Source of the DNA: Clostridia bacterium
GTDB lineage: Bacteria > Bacillota > Clostridia > Oscillospirales > CAG-382
Length of the DNA: 59,684 nucleotides
NCBI GenBank assembly: GCA_017447445.1
Contig: JAFSNK010000028.1
Coordinates: 1-59,684 of the forward strand
Reading direction: 5' to 3'
Shown here: piece by piece, positions 24,663 through 33,815 of the stretch
How the letters are laid out: every line of letters begins with the position of its first letter
Numbering within the stretch: position 1 is the stretch's first letter
Position numbers and translations under genes: made by a program
The notes under the pieces: generated by a model
What the model was told of the DNA's origin: nothing
The model's database searches: none
The model's input: only the letters and a program-made list of their open reading frames with translations

Positions 24663-24687
24663 GAAAACGCCCCGACGGGGCGTTTTC
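24663..24687. terminator. Terminator after the VanY-like gene
   Basis: A perfect 11-bp stem GAAAACGCCCC-gac-GGGGCGTTTTC. Just before it, GAAAACGC(CCC/TTTG) motifs occur three times (24616-24660), as decayed copies of the 5' arm. Confidence 0.88.
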
Positions 24688-24699
24688 TTCCTTATTCTT

Positions 24700-24740
24700 T
24701 TCATTCGACGAAGCGGAATTCATTCGCGCGAAGCGCGGTT
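24700..24740. repeat. Two micro-hairpin units behind the terminator
   Basis: CATTCGACGAAGCGGAATT followed by CATTCGCGCGAAGCGCGG. The second contains cgcgc-gaa-gcgcg, identical to the unit at 3795-3807, and the AATTCATT linker is that of the array at 2063-2671. It lies against the 3' end of the Mrp gene. Confidence 0.6.
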
Positions 24741-25554
24741 ATTTTATTTCATTCAGCCATTCGCCCTCATAGAGCTCTATCGCGCCCCTGTCGCAGGCGG
24801 CGGCGAGCCGCGGGTCGAACGGGATGCGCGCTACGCGCGGTATGCCGTACTGCGCGGCGACGGAATCGACCTTGCTTTCGCCGAAAATGCGGTGCTCTTT
24901 CCCGCAGTCGGGGCAGCGGAAATAGGAATAGTTCTCCACGATGCCGACTACCGGGATGTTGACAAGCTCCGCCATCTTAACGGCTTTTTCCACTATCATC
25001 GAAACAAGGTCCTGCGGGCTGGTGACTATGACCATCCCGTTCACCGGGAGCGACTGGAACACGGTAAGCGGCACGTCGCCGGTTCCCGGGGGCATATCTA
25101 TGAACATAACGTCGTTTTCGCCCCAGTTCACGTCGGTCCAGAACTGTTTAACGGCGCCCGCGATTATCGGGCCGCGCCACGCCACCGGGTCGCTTTCGTG
25201 CTCCAACAGCAGGTTAAGCGACATAACTTTTATCCCGGTGCGCGTTTCGGCGGGGATCATAAGCTCGCCGTCGCCCTCCACGCCGCGCGAAAGCCCGAAT
25301 ATTTTGGGTATGGACGGCCCGGTTATGTCGGCGTCGAGTATCGCGACGTTTTCGAACCTTCTGCGCGCGTTCACGGCAAGCAGCGAGGTTACCAGGGATT
25401 TCCCCACGCCGCCCTTGCCGCTGACCACGGCGATGACTTTTTTTATTTTGCTCCCCTTGCCGGGGTTTTCAAGCATACTTTCGGGTGCTTGGCTCTGTTC
25501 GCGGCTTCCGCAGGCGGCGCCGCAGGTCGAGCAATCGTGAGTGCATTCAGACAT
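24739..25554 (-). CDS. Mrp/NBP35-family ATPase (Fe-S carrier)
   Basis: 271 residues. An N-terminal Cys-rich tail (SECTHDCSTCGAACGS), as in clostridial Mrp proteins, then the P-loop VVSGKGGVGKS (deviant Walker A, about residues 42-52), MFIDMPPGTGDVP (Walker B region) and the metal-binding CPDCGKEH (CxxC, about 222), which holds a bridging 4Fe-4S cluster between subunits. It carries iron-sulfur clusters to apoproteins. The nifS gene at 30817 is the likely sulfur source. Confidence 0.93.
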   Translation of the reverse strand: MSECTHDCSTCGAACGSREQSQAPESMLENPGKGSKIKKVIAVVSGKGGVGKSLVTSLLAVNARRRFENVAILDADITGPSIPKIFGLSRGVEGDGELMIPAETRTGIKVMSLNLLLEHESDPVAWRGPIIAGAVKQFWTDVNWGENDVMFIDMPPGTGDVPLTVFQSLPVNGMVIVTSPQDLVSMIVEKAVKMAELVNIPVVGIVENYSYFRCPDCGKEHRIFGESKVDSVAAQYGIPRVARIPFDPRLAAACDRGAIELYEGEWLNEIK

Positions 25555-25566
25555 CGTTTTCCTCTT

Positions 25567-26382
25567 TTACAGAATTGATTTAAGATAATTTATGCTCGCT
25601 TCGGCGCATTCGAGGCGCGCTTTGCCGGGAGTGGGCTCGTCCTGCTCTATAATGAACCACTCCGCGCCCGCCTTTTCCGCCGCGGCGCAGATCTTTTTGA
25701 AATCCTGCACGCCGTCGCCGACGGAACGGTATTCGAACGCCATGTGCTCCTTCTTTTCGTGCTCGTCCACGCCGATGAGCGCGTACATATCCGCCGATTT
25801 TTCGCCGACGTAGTCTTTAAGATGCACCAGCGGGCAGCGGCCGGAGTATTTAAGCAGATAATCCGCCGGGTCCACGCCGCCGACGCGCGCCCAGCAGGTG
25901 TCCAGCTCTACTTTAAGCACGTCCGCCGGGACGGTCTTATACAGCACGTCGAGGTGGTATTCGCCGTTTTCGTCGCGCGCGAATTCAAAATCGTGGTTGT
26001 GATAGCTCAAGGTTATGCCGTTTTCGCGCAGGATCTCGCCGAAACGGCGAATATCCGCGACGGTCTGCGCCCAGTTCGCGCCGCCGGGGCGGTCCTCCGC
26101 GCCCAGCCACGGAACGGCTATGTGGCGGCAGCCGATCTCGGTGTAATCGCTTATCACCTTGTTTATATCGGCGCGCATTTCCGCGATCCCGACGTGCGCC
26201 GAAACGGGCTCCAGCCCGCTCTGCGCGACCACGGCGGCAAATTCCTTTGCCGTTTTGCCGTAAAGTCCGGCGAACTCCGCGCCTTCATAGCCCATTTTCC
26301 GCAGCGCTCTGAAAGTGCCCGCGGTATCGGCTTCCGCGTCCGTGCGGACGGAATATATTTGCAATGCGATAGGAAGAGACAT
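25567..26382 (-). CDS. Sugar phosphate isomerase/epimerase-like TIM barrel
   Basis: 271 residues of the AP endonuclease 2 / xylose isomerase-like TIM barrel family (PF01261). Motifs: the N-terminal LPIALQIYSVR, the metal-ligand regions LSYHNHDFEF (about 133-142) and VELDTCWARVGG (about 160-171), PLVHLKDYVG (about 185) and EWFIIEQDEP (about 245-254). Members interconvert ketoses or dehydrate inosose; the substrate is not decidable. It lies 12 bp upstream of the Mrp gene on the same strand. Confidence 0.87.
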   Translation of the reverse strand: MSLPIALQIYSVRTDAEADTAGTFRALRKMGYEGAEFAGLYGKTAKEFAAVVAQSGLEPVSAHVGIAEMRADINKVISDYTEIGCRHIAVPWLGAEDRPGGANWAQTVADIRRFGEILRENGITLSYHNHDFEFARDENGEYHLDVLYKTVPADVLKVELDTCWARVGGVDPADYLLKYSGRCPLVHLKDYVGEKSADMYALIGVDEHEKKEHMAFEYRSVGDGVQDFKKICAAAEKAGAEWFIIEQDEPTPGKARLECAEASINYLKSIL

Positions 26383-26429
26383 AATACTACTCCTTTATTA
26401 TTTATTATTGAAAAGCGGCGTTTATATTT

Positions 26430-27656
26430 TTACTTCACGAATCTGCCGTTTACGAATATTTTCGTCGCCTTGCCGTTTTTATATCCGGTAACGCAGAGGT
26501 CCGGCGAGCCGATCATAAAGTCGACGTGGACTATCGAATCGTTCACGCCCGCCTTGTGCATTTCCTCCTGGGTGAGCGATTCGAATCCGTCGAAACAGCT
26601 CGTATAGCCCATCCCGAGCGCGACGTGGCAGCTCGCGTTTTCGTCGAACAGCGTGTTGTAGAACAGCAGACCGCTTTCGTTTATCGGCGAATCGACAGGC
26701 ACCAGCGCAAGCTCGCCGAGCATCCGGGAGCCCTCGTCGGTGTTTATAAGGTTCGTAAGCGCTTCCTCGCCCTTTTCGGCGCGCCACTCCGCGGCTTTGC
26801 CTTCTTTGAAGTCGATATAAAAGTTTTCGACCAGCGTACCGCGCAGCGAAAGCGGTTTCGTGGAGACCAGCCGGCCTTCGCACTTCCCGGCGAGCGGGGT
26901 GGTGAAAATCTCCTCGGTGGGCATATTCGGGTTGAAGTAAACGCCGGAAAGCGTGGTGTCGCCGCCGCCGCACCAGCGGCTCTGCGGCATCAGCCAACAG
27001 CGGAAATCGGTGCCGTTCGAGGATCTGTATTCCAGATAATCGAAATTGAACTTATTGAGCCATTCGCAGCGGGAAATAAAGTTTTTGTTCTTTTCGTCCC
27101 ACGCCGCGAGCGCGTCGGTACCGTCGTCCACGAGGCAGGTTTTAAGGATCGCTTCCCACAGCTTTTCCGTCGCGGCGGAGGCGCGCAGCCCGGGAAACAT
27201 CTTCTTCGCCCATTTTTTGCCGGGGTAGGCGGCGACGAGCCACTGGTATTTGTTCTCCATATCCTCGCGGATCGGCTTGAATTTCTTTCCCGCGGCGACG
27301 CTCGCCTTGCGCAGCTTGTTCTGGTCTATGCCGCGAAGCGCGTCCGGGTCCTCGCAATCGACGTAGATGCTTGCGGGGAGCAGCTTCGATTCGTGTTTCA
27401 GCTTTTCCACGCGCCATTCGGGAATATCGCACAGCGACCGTATGCCGCGGTGGCGGTAGCCCTGCTTAGTCACCTCGGTGCAGGTCCAGTCGACGTAGAC
27501 GTTCGCCGCGCCGGCGCGGTAGCCCTCCTCCACCAGAAGCTTAACGAAGTCCGCCGCCTCCACGTCGGAGCTGATGCGCAGCGTCTGCCCTTTTTGCAGG
27601 TTCACGCCGCGGCGGACCAGAAGGTTCGCGTATTTTCTTATAAGAGTTTTTTTCAT
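26430..27656 (-). CDS. M29-family aminopeptidase (AmpS/PepS-like)
   Basis: 408 residues from ATG 27656; an in-frame start 21 codons upstream lacks a ribosome site. Family M29 (thermophilic metalloaminopeptidase) features: N-terminal NLQKGQTLRISSDVEAADF, NMPTEEIFTTP with the metal-binding Glu (about residue 248), LGELALVP, the His in NASCHVALGMGY (about 343), and the terminal VHVDFMIGSPDL with HxD (about 379). Two metal ions (Co or Zn) are expected. It is cytoplasmic and releases N-terminal residues from peptides. Confidence 0.92.
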   Translation of the reverse strand: MKKTLIRKYANLLVRRGVNLQKGQTLRISSDVEAADFVKLLVEEGYRAGAANVYVDWTCTEVTKQGYRHRGIRSLCDIPEWRVEKLKHESKLLPASIYVDCEDPDALRGIDQNKLRKASVAAGKKFKPIREDMENKYQWLVAAYPGKKWAKKMFPGLRASAATEKLWEAILKTCLVDDGTDALAAWDEKNKNFISRCEWLNKFNFDYLEYRSSNGTDFRCWLMPQSRWCGGGDTTLSGVYFNPNMPTEEIFTTPLAGKCEGRLVSTKPLSLRGTLVENFYIDFKEGKAAEWRAEKGEEALTNLINTDEGSRMLGELALVPVDSPINESGLLFYNTLFDENASCHVALGMGYTSCFDGFESLTQEEMHKAGVNDSIVHVDFMIGSPDLCVTGYKNGKATKIFVNGRFVK

Positions 27657-27734
27657 TGTATCGCCTTTCATAAAAACGGGCAAAAGCCGCGCTCCGCGCA
27701 CACTTCCGCCCGGTTTCATCCGAAAACCATCGGA

Positions 27735-28139
27735 TCATTTTTTTGCTTTTTTGTCCTTGTCCGCCTTGTCCTCGGGCTTGACTTCTGTGGACTCCGGCTC
27801 GTTCGCCTTTTCGATAACGGTGTGGACGGCCCATTTCTGTATCTGTATCTTGGTCCTGTCGCCGCCGGTCTCGATAAGCAGCATATCGTCCTTGACCTTA
27901 ACGACCATACCGACTATGCCGCCCGCGGTGGCGATCACGTCGCCGCGTTCGATGGAATTGCGCATCTCGGCGGTCTGCTTTTCCTGCTTTTTCTGCGGAC
28001 GGTAGATGAAGAAATAGAACACCACCACAAGCAGAAGTATGGGTATGAGCAGAGTGAGCATCGAGCCGATTCCGGGCGACTGCGCCGCGGCGGCGGAAGT
28101 TTCGCCGTCGAGCAAAAGCAAAAGTGTAAAGTGATTCAT
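27735..28139 (-). CDS. yajC: Preprotein translocase subunit YajC
   Basis: 134 residues from ATG 28139. One membrane helix (about 27-48) with the family signature VVFYFFIYRPQKKQEKQ, then the small beta domain IERGDVIATAGGIVGMVVKV, then a charged C-terminal tail (KPEDKADKDKKAKK). It associates with SecDF at the translocon. The first 24 residues before the helix are longer than usual. Overlaps ymdB by 4 bp (28136-28139); secDF is not in the window. Confidence 0.92.
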   Translation of the reverse strand: MNHFTLLLLLDGETSAAAAQSPGIGSMLTLLIPILLLVVVFYFFIYRPQKKQEKQTAEMRNSIERGDVIATAGGIVGMVVKVKDDMLLIETGGDRTKIQIQKWAVHTVIEKANEPESTEVKPEDKADKDKKAKK

Positions 28140-28930
28140 AAAAGATCCCCCTCGGTGTATTTTATACGTTTTACTGCGGTGACGCAAAGCGTGCTTTCGT
28201 TCACCGTGAATACCGCGCCGTTCAGCGCGATATTTTTTGATTCGGCAACGCCCTTGCGGCGGATGTTCTGCATATAGCGAGATTCCACGGAAGAATAGGT
28301 AAGCCCTATCACCGATTCCTCGCCGCCGCACATGCCTATGTCGGTTATATACGCGCCGCCGAGCGCGGTAAGCCGTTCGTCGGCGGTGGGAACGTGCGTG
28401 TGCGTGCCGAAAATTATTTTTATCCTGCCGTCGAATCGGTGGGCGAAAACCTGTTTTTCGCTCGTCGCCTCGGCGTGGAGATCGCATATCGCGAAATCGA
28501 ACCTGCCCTTCTGCTCGTCAAGCAAACGCTCCACCGCGAAGAACGGCGAATCGACCGGGTCCATAAAGACCTGCCCGCAAACGGATATCACAAGCGCGCG
28601 CAGCCCGCTTTTTACCGGGACAATGCACCAGCCCTTCCCGGGGGAACCGGGAGGGAAGTTCAGCGGGCGAAGCACGCAGTCGTTTTCCTCCAGCATCCCG
28701 AAGGCGCTGTATTTGCGGAAGCTGTGGTTGCCGCCCGTAAGAACGTCGGCGCCCGCGTCGAACAGAAGCTGCGCGTCCTGCGGGTCGGTCCCGCTGCCCA
28801 AGCTGGCGTTTTCGGCGTTGACTATCGTAAGATCGGCGTTTTCCTGCCGGATTATGCGGCGCAGATGCTTTTTTACAAAAGCGCAGCCCGGTTCTCCGAA
28901 CACGTCGCCTACTGCAAGTACGTTAAGCAT
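28136..28930 (-). CDS. ymdB: YmdB-family metallophosphoesterase
   Basis: 264 residues, TIGR00282. Metal and active-site motifs: AVGDVFGEPG (Asp8), NAENAS (Asn/Glu 39-41), TGGNHSFRK (Asn67-His68), DLHAEATSEK (His150) and FGTHTHVPTAD (His175, His177). In Bacillus, YmdB hydrolyses 2',3'-cAMP and affects the switch between motility and biofilm and RNase Y activity. It lies 3 bp downstream of rny, the conserved arrangement. Confidence 0.95.
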   Translation of the reverse strand: MLNVLAVGDVFGEPGCAFVKKHLRRIIRQENADLTIVNAENASLGSGTDPQDAQLLFDAGADVLTGGNHSFRKYSAFGMLEENDCVLRPLNFPPGSPGKGWCIVPVKSGLRALVISVCGQVFMDPVDSPFFAVERLLDEQKGRFDFAICDLHAEATSEKQVFAHRFDGRIKIIFGTHTHVPTADERLTALGGAYITDIGMCGGEESVIGLTYSSVESRYMQNIRRKGVAESKNIALNGAVFTVNESTLCVTAVKRIKYTEGDLL

Positions 28931-28933
28931 AGC

Positions 28934-30478
28934 TTACTTCGCGTAGTCGATCTGACGCATTTCGCGTATCACGTTTATCTTTATCTGTCCGGGGTATTCA
29001 AGCTCGTCTTCGATCTTCTTGGCGATATCCCGCGCGATAAAGACCATATCGTCGTCGCTCACCTCGTCCGGCTTGACCATAATGCGTACCTCGCGCCCCG
29101 CCTGTATCGCAAACGATTTTTCGATACCCTTGAAGGAGTTCGCGATCTCCTCCAGTTTCTGCAGACGCTTTATGTAGGTTTCCAGATTCTCGCGCCGCGC
29201 GCCGGGACGCGCCGCCGAAACGGCGTCCGCCGCCTGCACTATCATCGCGACGAGAGTGTGCGGTTCCACGTCGCCGTGGTGGGCTTCTATGGCGTGGACT
29301 ATCTCGCGGCTCTCTTTGTATTTCTTCGCCAGGTCGACGCCGATCTGCACGTGCGAGCCGTCTATTTCGTGCGTCATCGCCTTGCCGATATCGTGCAGCA
29401 GGCCGGCGCGCTTCGCCTGGTTCACGTCGACGCCGAGCTCGGCGGCGATCATCCCGGCGATATGGGCGACTTCTATCGAATGTTTAAGCACGTTCTGCCC
29501 GTAGCTCGTGCGGTATTTCAACCTGCCCAGAAGCTTCACAAGCTCGGGGTTCAAGCCGTGGACGCCGGTCTCGTAGGTGGCTTGCTCGCCCTCCTTCTTA
29601 ATAACGGCTTCGACTTCCTTGCGGCTCTTTTCAACCGTTTCCTCGATGCGGGAGGGATGGATGCGCCCGTCGGAAATAAGTTTTTCAAGCGTAAGACGCG
29701 CCACCTCACGGCGTACCGGATCGTAGGTGGATATCGCTATCGCCTCCGGAGTGTCGTCGATGATAAGGTCTACCCCGGTAAGCGTTTCTATGGCGCGTAT
29801 GTTGCGGCCCTCGCGGCCTATTATGCGCCCCTTCATTTCGTCGTTGGGAAGGTCGACCACCGAAACGGTGGCTTCCGCCACAGTGTCGGCGGCGCAGCGC
29901 TGGATAGCCAGCGTGATAATGTTCTTCGCGGTCTCCTCGGACCTGTCCTTGTACTCCTGCTCGACTTCAAGCAGCTTGATCGCCATATCGTGGCGCGCCT
30001 CGGTCTCCACACGCTCCATAAGCAGCGATTTGGCTTCCTCGGCGGACATCCCGGAAATCGTCTGCAGCATTTCCTCCTGGCGGGAAATTACCTCCTCCGC
30101 CTGCTGCTTCAGCGCGTCGGCTTCTTTTATCCTGCCGTTGAGCACTTCTTCCTTCTTTTCCAGATTTTCGTACTTTTTGTCAAGGTTCTCTTCTTTTTGC
30201 ATCGCCCTGCGTTCAAGGCGCTGCACGTCGTTGCGGCGTTCTTTCAGTTCGCGTTCGGTCTCGTTCTTGATCTTCAACGCTTCTTCTTTTGCTTCGACAA
30301 GCTTTTCTTTCTTGGCTGTCTCGGCGGCTTTTTGTGCATCCTCGATTATTCTGCGGGCTTCAGTTTTCGCAGATTCGATCGTCTTTTCGGCGATCATCTT
30401 GCGAACAAAGAATCCGATAAAGAAAAACAGGACGGCGGCAATTCCGGCTCCGATGCCGGCGCTTAAGATTGGGTTCAT
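28934..30478 (-). CDS. rny: Ribonuclease Y
   Basis: 514 residues. N-terminal membrane helix (5-24), long coiled coil (30-190, Glu/Lys-rich heptads), KH domain with [15 protein letters not shown] (about 217-231), and HD domain with [11 protein letters not shown] and [12 protein letters not shown] (about 330-370). It initiates mRNA decay at the membrane. Downstream ymdB and yajC form one operon. Promoter at 30642-30670. Confidence 0.97.
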   Translation of the reverse strand: MNPILSAGIGAGIAAVLFFFIGFFVRKMIAEKTIESAKTEARRIIEDAQKAAETAKKEKLVEAKEEALKIKNETERELKERRNDVQRLERRAMQKEENLDKKYENLEKKEEVLNGRIKEADALKQQAEEVISRQEEMLQTISGMSAEEAKSLLMERVETEARHDMAIKLLEVEQEYKDRSEETAKNIITLAIQRCAADTVAEATVSVVDLPNDEMKGRIIGREGRNIRAIETLTGVDLIIDDTPEAIAISTYDPVRREVARLTLEKLISDGRIHPSRIEETVEKSRKEVEAVIKKEGEQATYETGVHGLNPELVKLLGRLKYRTSYGQNVLKHSIEVAHIAGMIAAELGVDVNQAKRAGLLHDIGKAMTHEIDGSHVQIGVDLAKKYKESREIVHAIEAHHGDVEPHTLVAMIVQAADAVSAARPGARRENLETYIKRLQKLEEIANSFKGIEKSFAIQAGREVRIMVKPDEVSDDDMVFIARDIAKKIEDELEYPGQIKINVIREMRQIDYAK

Positions 30479-30559
30479 AGTTGCCTCCTAAATATATATT
30501 ATATCCCGAGGCAGGCGACCCGTGGTTCGGCCGATAAGTTAATATTCTTTTTTATTCAA

Positions 30560-30573
30560 GGGCGCTTGCGCCC
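30560..30573 (-). promoter_or_regulatory. Hairpin in the rny leader
   Basis: GGGCGC-TT-GCGCCC in the leader between the promoter and the rny start. On the minus strand it is followed by TTGAATAAAAAAG, so it is a weak attenuator at best. The 338-bp gap 30479-30816 otherwise holds only the two divergent promoters. Confidence 0.4.
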
Positions 30574-30641
30574 GGAAGAAAAATAATAAAAATATATAGT
30601 TATTCCGCCAAAGCAACGTTTCCCGCTTCGGTATTCATATT

Positions 30642-30670
30642 ATTATACACCAAAAAAAACATTATGTAAA
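30642..30670 (-). promoter_or_regulatory. Promoter of rny-ymdB-yajC
   Basis: Minus strand TTTACA (30665-30670), 17-bp spacer containing eight Ts, TATAAT (30642-30647). The leader is about 155 nt long. Confidence 0.8.
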
Positions 30671-30764
30671 TAGGAAATTTCGCAAAAAGACGTTATTTTA
30701 AGAAAAATCGTTCCCTCCGCGCGCAAAACCCGCCCGGCACTTCGCTCCGCCGCGCATATTTAGA

Positions 30765-30803
30765 TTGACTAAGCGGCGTTTATGTTGTATAATACTTATA
30801 CAA
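30765..30803 (+). promoter_or_regulatory. nifS promoter with operator-like palindrome
   Basis: TTGACT (30765-30770), 17-bp spacer, TATAAT (30788-30793). A perfect inverted repeat TTGTATAA-tac-TTATACAA (30785-30803) covers the -10 box and start region, then AAGGAG leads to ATG 30817. The regulator is unknown; an IscR-like or other Rrf2 protein is one possibility. Confidence 0.75.
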
Positions 30804-30816
30804 GGAGTTTTTAACT

Positions 30817-31941
30817 ATGCAGGAAATATATCTCGACAACGCGGCGACGGCGAAGCCGCTGCCCGAGGCGGTCGAAGCGTTCAACGCGGCGCTCCGCGAA
30901 TACGGCAATCCGTCCTCCCTGCACGGCGCGGGGATAAGGGCGAAAGAAACGCTGGAAAAAGCAAGGGCGGAAGTCGCAAACGCGTTCGGCGCCGCCGCAA
31001 AAGAAATAGTTTTCACCTCCGGCGGGAGCGAAAGCAACAACCACGCCCTGCGCGGCGCTTTCAGAACGCATTGCCGCCGCGGGAAGCAGATAATAATCTC
31101 CGAAGGCGAGCATCCGTCCGCGGAAAACCCGGTGCGCGCGCTGGCGGAGGAATACGGCGCGGAGGTGACCGCGGCGCCCACAAAAGGCGGCGTGCTGGAT
31201 ATAAACGCCCTGCGCGAGGCGCTTAAAAAGCCCACGGCTCTGGTGTGCGTGATGCTTGCGAACAACGAGACCGGCGCGATATACGATATCACCGCCGTCC
31301 GCGAGGCGATCGATTCTTCCGGGACCGGCGCGCATTTCCACTGCGACGCGGTGCAGGCGTTCCTTAAATGCGGGGAATACAAAAAAATAAAGCTTTACTG
31401 CGACACGGCTTCGGTCTCGGCGCACAAGATCGGCGGCGTGCGCGGGGTGGGCGCGCTTTATATCAAAAACGGCGTGCGTCTGCCGGCGTACATACTCGGC
31501 GGCGGGCAGGAAGGCGGGCTTCGCAGCGGCACGGAAAACGTCGCGGGGGCGGCGGCTTTCGCCGCGGCTTGCAGGGCGCACAAAGAGGGCGCGGCGGCAA
31601 ACCTTCGCAAAGCATTTACAAACGTTCTGGCGGCGGAATGCCCGTTCGCGGCGTTCCATATCCCGCCCAGGCACGTGGATTCCATCGTTTCGGTCTCCTT
31701 CCCCGGGGTGCGCAGCGAGGTCCTGCTCAACGCTTTAAGCGCGGAGGGGATATATATTTCCGCCGGGAGCGCCTGCTCCGCTTCGCGCAAGGGCGTAAGC
31801 CGGGTAATGGAGGCGTTCGGGCTGCCGAAGCCGGAGCTGGAAAGCGCCGTGCGTATAAGTTTCGGCGAAGAAAACACCGAAGAGGAGTGCGTTTACGCCG
31901 CGAAAAGGATCGCGGAGAACGCTAAAAGGTTGAAAAGATGA
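30817..31941 (+). CDS. Cysteine desulfurase (NifS/IscS-like)
   Basis: 374 residues. PLP enzyme that takes sulfur from cysteine: YLDNAATAKPLPEAVEAF at the N-terminus, TSGGSESNNHAL (about 68), the PLP lysine in VSAHKIGGVRGVGALY (about 199), and the persulfide cysteine in SAGSACSASRKGVSRV (about 318-333). The short loop around the Cys fits the group that works with thiI. It overlaps thiI by 4 bp, so its first role here is probably sulfur for 4-thiouridine in tRNA; the Mrp protein at 24739 suggests Fe-S work too. Confidence 0.95.
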   Translation: MQEIYLDNAATAKPLPEAVEAFNAALREYGNPSSLHGAGIRAKETLEKARAEVANAFGAAAKEIVFTSGGSESNNHALRGAFRTHCRRGKQIIISEGEHPSAENPVRALAEEYGAEVTAAPTKGGVLDINALREALKKPTALVCVMLANNETGAIYDITAVREAIDSSGTGAHFHCDAVQAFLKCGEYKKIKLYCDTASVSAHKIGGVRGVGALYIKNGVRLPAYILGGGQEGGLRSGTENVAGAAAFAAACRAHKEGAAANLRKAFTNVLAAECPFAAFHIPPRHVDSIVSVSFPGVRSEVLLNALSAEGIYISAGSACSASRKGVSRVMEAFGLPKPELESAVRISFGEENTEEECVYAAKRIAENAKRLKR

Positions 31942-33107
31942 AAGAGATCATCCTGCTTAAATACGGCGAAATAGTTTTGAAAGGGCTCAACCGCGGCTAT
32001 TTCAACAGTCTGCTCGAAGCGCGGGTGCGCAGGGCGTTAAAGGACGTGCGCGGCGATTTTTCGTTCGATTACGCGCAGTCCACGCTGTGCGTTTACGGCG
32101 ACGAAGAGGCGGATTACGCCGGGGCGGCGGACAAGCTCAAAAAGGTGTTCGGCATCGCGTCGGTCTGCCGCGGCTACGGCTGCGAAAAGGATATGGAGGA
32201 CGTGAAGCGCGTCCTGCGCGAACGGCTGGACGGCATCGTCGGCGGCGCGAAGACTTTTAAGTGCGACGCGAAGCGGAGCGACAAGAAGTTCCCGCTTAAA
32301 TCGCCGGAGATCTGCGCGGTCTGCGGCGGCGAGGTGCTTTCCGCCCGCCCGGACCTTAAAGTGGACGTTATCGATCCCGAATGCGTTATAACCATAGAGA
32401 TACGCGACCGCGCCGCCTTTATACACGGCAGGGGCGAAAAGGGCGCGGGCGGCGTTCCAGTCGGCAGCGGAGGCAGGGCGATGCTGCTGCTCTCCGGCGG
32501 GATCGACAGCCCGGTCGCCGGGCATATGATGGCAAAGCGCGGCGCCGCGATAGACGCGGTGTATTTCGAAACTCCGCCCTACACCGGCGAGGCGGCAAAG
32601 CAGAAAGTCCGCGCGCTTGCCCGGATATTAAGCGAATGGTGCGGCGAGCTGCATCTTCACTCGGTAAGTCTTACGGAGATCCAGGAAACGCTCGCCGCGA
32701 ACTGCAGGGAAAAGCTTTTTACCCTGCTGCTGCGCAGGTTTATGATGCGCGCGGCGTGCGCGCTGGCGCATAAATACGGCGCGGGCTGCCTTGTTACCGG
32801 CGAAAGCATGGGGCAGGTCGCCAGCCAGACGATGGCGGCGCTCGCCGTTACCGACGACGCTTCGGATATGCCGGTAATGCGCCCCTGCATAGGGCTCGAC
32901 AAGGACGAAATAGTCGTCCGCGCAAGGGAGATAGGCACCTTCGAAACGTCTATCCTCCCCTATGAGGACTGCTGCACCGTTTTCACCCCGCGGCACCCGG
33001 ACACCCGCCCGGAGCTTGCGGAAATACTGGAGGAAGAAGCAAAACTGGATATCGCCGGGCTGCTCGAGCGCGCTCTGGCGACCGACAGATTCGAAAGGAT
33101 CGGCTGA
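31938..33107 (+). CDS. thiI: tRNA 4-thiouridine synthase ThiI
   Basis: 389 residues: an NFLD and THUMP part (1-165; KYGEIVLKGLNRGYF at the start) and the PP-loop AANH domain with LLLSGGIDSPVAGHMMAKRG (about 175-194), TGESMGQVASQT and the disulfide-type cysteine in YEDCCTVFTPRHP (about 346). It lacks the C-terminal rhodanese domain of E. coli ThiI, as in most Firmicutes, where NifZ-type desulfurases pass sulfur directly. It makes s4U8 in tRNA and may support thiamine synthesis. Confidence 0.96.
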   Translation: MKEIILLKYGEIVLKGLNRGYFNSLLEARVRRALKDVRGDFSFDYAQSTLCVYGDEEADYAGAADKLKKVFGIASVCRGYGCEKDMEDVKRVLRERLDGIVGGAKTFKCDAKRSDKKFPLKSPEICAVCGGEVLSARPDLKVDVIDPECVITIEIRDRAAFIHGRGEKGAGGVPVGSGGRAMLLLSGGIDSPVAGHMMAKRGAAIDAVYFETPPYTGEAAKQKVRALARILSEWCGELHLHSVSLTEIQETLAANCREKLFTLLLRRFMMRAACALAHKYGAGCLVTGESMGQVASQTMAALAVTDDASDMPVMRPCIGLDKDEIVVRAREIGTFETSILPYEDCCTVFTPRHPDTRPELAEILEEEAKLDIAGLLERALATDRFERIG

Positions 33108-33109
33108 AA

Positions 33110-33694
33110 ATGAAAAAACTCGTTAACAAACTTAAAAAACTCGGCTATCACATCTCCGCGGCGGAGTCCTGCACCGGAGGATTGGTTTCCAAGCTGCTCA
33201 CCGACGTTCCCGGCGCAAGCGAGGTCTTCGACTGCGCGGTGACGACCTATTCCAACAGCGCGAAAATAAAGCTGCTTGGCGTTAAAAAAGAAACGCTGGA
33301 TAAATACGGCGCCGTTTCGGAGCAGACCGCGCGCGAGATGGCGGCGGGCGTGCTTTCGCTTTCCGGCGCGGATATCGCCGTTTCGGTAACCGGGCTTGCC
33401 GGCCCCGCGAGCGACGAGGGCGGAAAACCCGTCGGCACCGTCTGCATCGGCATCGCCACGGCGGAAAAATGCTACGCCGCGGAGTTCCTTTTCGCCGGTT
33501 CGCGCGCGCAGATACGCCGCCTTTCGGCAAAAATGGCGTGCCGTATGGTCTTCGACGAGCTCGGCATAAAGGAGCACGAAAAGCCCCCGAAAAAGCCGAA
33601 AAAATTAAAATCGGCAAAAGCATCCGGATCACGCAAAAAAACAGATCCCCAAAACCGACGCGAGTTGGCAAAAAAACGGCGGCATAATATTTAA
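33110..33694 (+). CDS. CinA-like nicotinamide-nucleotide amidase (PncC) with basic tail
   Basis: 194 residues. The CinA C-terminal domain: SAAESCTGGLVSKLLTDVPG (about 18-37), TTYSNSAKIKLLGV, VSEQTAREMAAG and VTGLAGPASDEGGKPVGTVC. It deamidates NMN to nicotinic acid mononucleotide in pyridine nucleotide salvage. After residue 155 there is an unusual Lys/Arg-rich tail (KKPKKLKSAKASGSRKK...), which may bind nucleic acid or be junk. It begins 3 bp after thiI. The N-terminal MoCF-like domain of full CinA is absent. Confidence 0.92.
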   Translation: MKKLVNKLKKLGYHISAAESCTGGLVSKLLTDVPGASEVFDCAVTTYSNSAKIKLLGVKKETLDKYGAVSEQTAREMAAGVLSLSGADIAVSVTGLAGPASDEGGKPVGTVCIGIATAEKCYAAEFLFAGSRAQIRRLSAKMACRMVFDELGIKEHEKPPKKPKKLKSAKASGSRKKTDPQNRRELAKKRRHNI

Positions 33695-33723
33695 AAAGCG
33701 GAGAAAGAAGAATAAAACAATAA

Positions 33724-33776
33724 GCCCTCCCGGAAACGCTTATTCAGCATACCGGAAGGGCATTTATTGTTTTTTT
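33724..33776 (+). terminator. Terminator of nifS-thiI-cinA
   Basis: GCCCTCCCGG (33724-33733) pairs with CCGGAAGGGC (33752-33761) with one mismatch; a T-rich tail with a T-run follows (33763-33776). Confidence 0.65.
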
Positions 33777-33815
33777 CGGGTTAAAGATTTAAACTGTTTT
33801 TGGGATCACTTTTGA

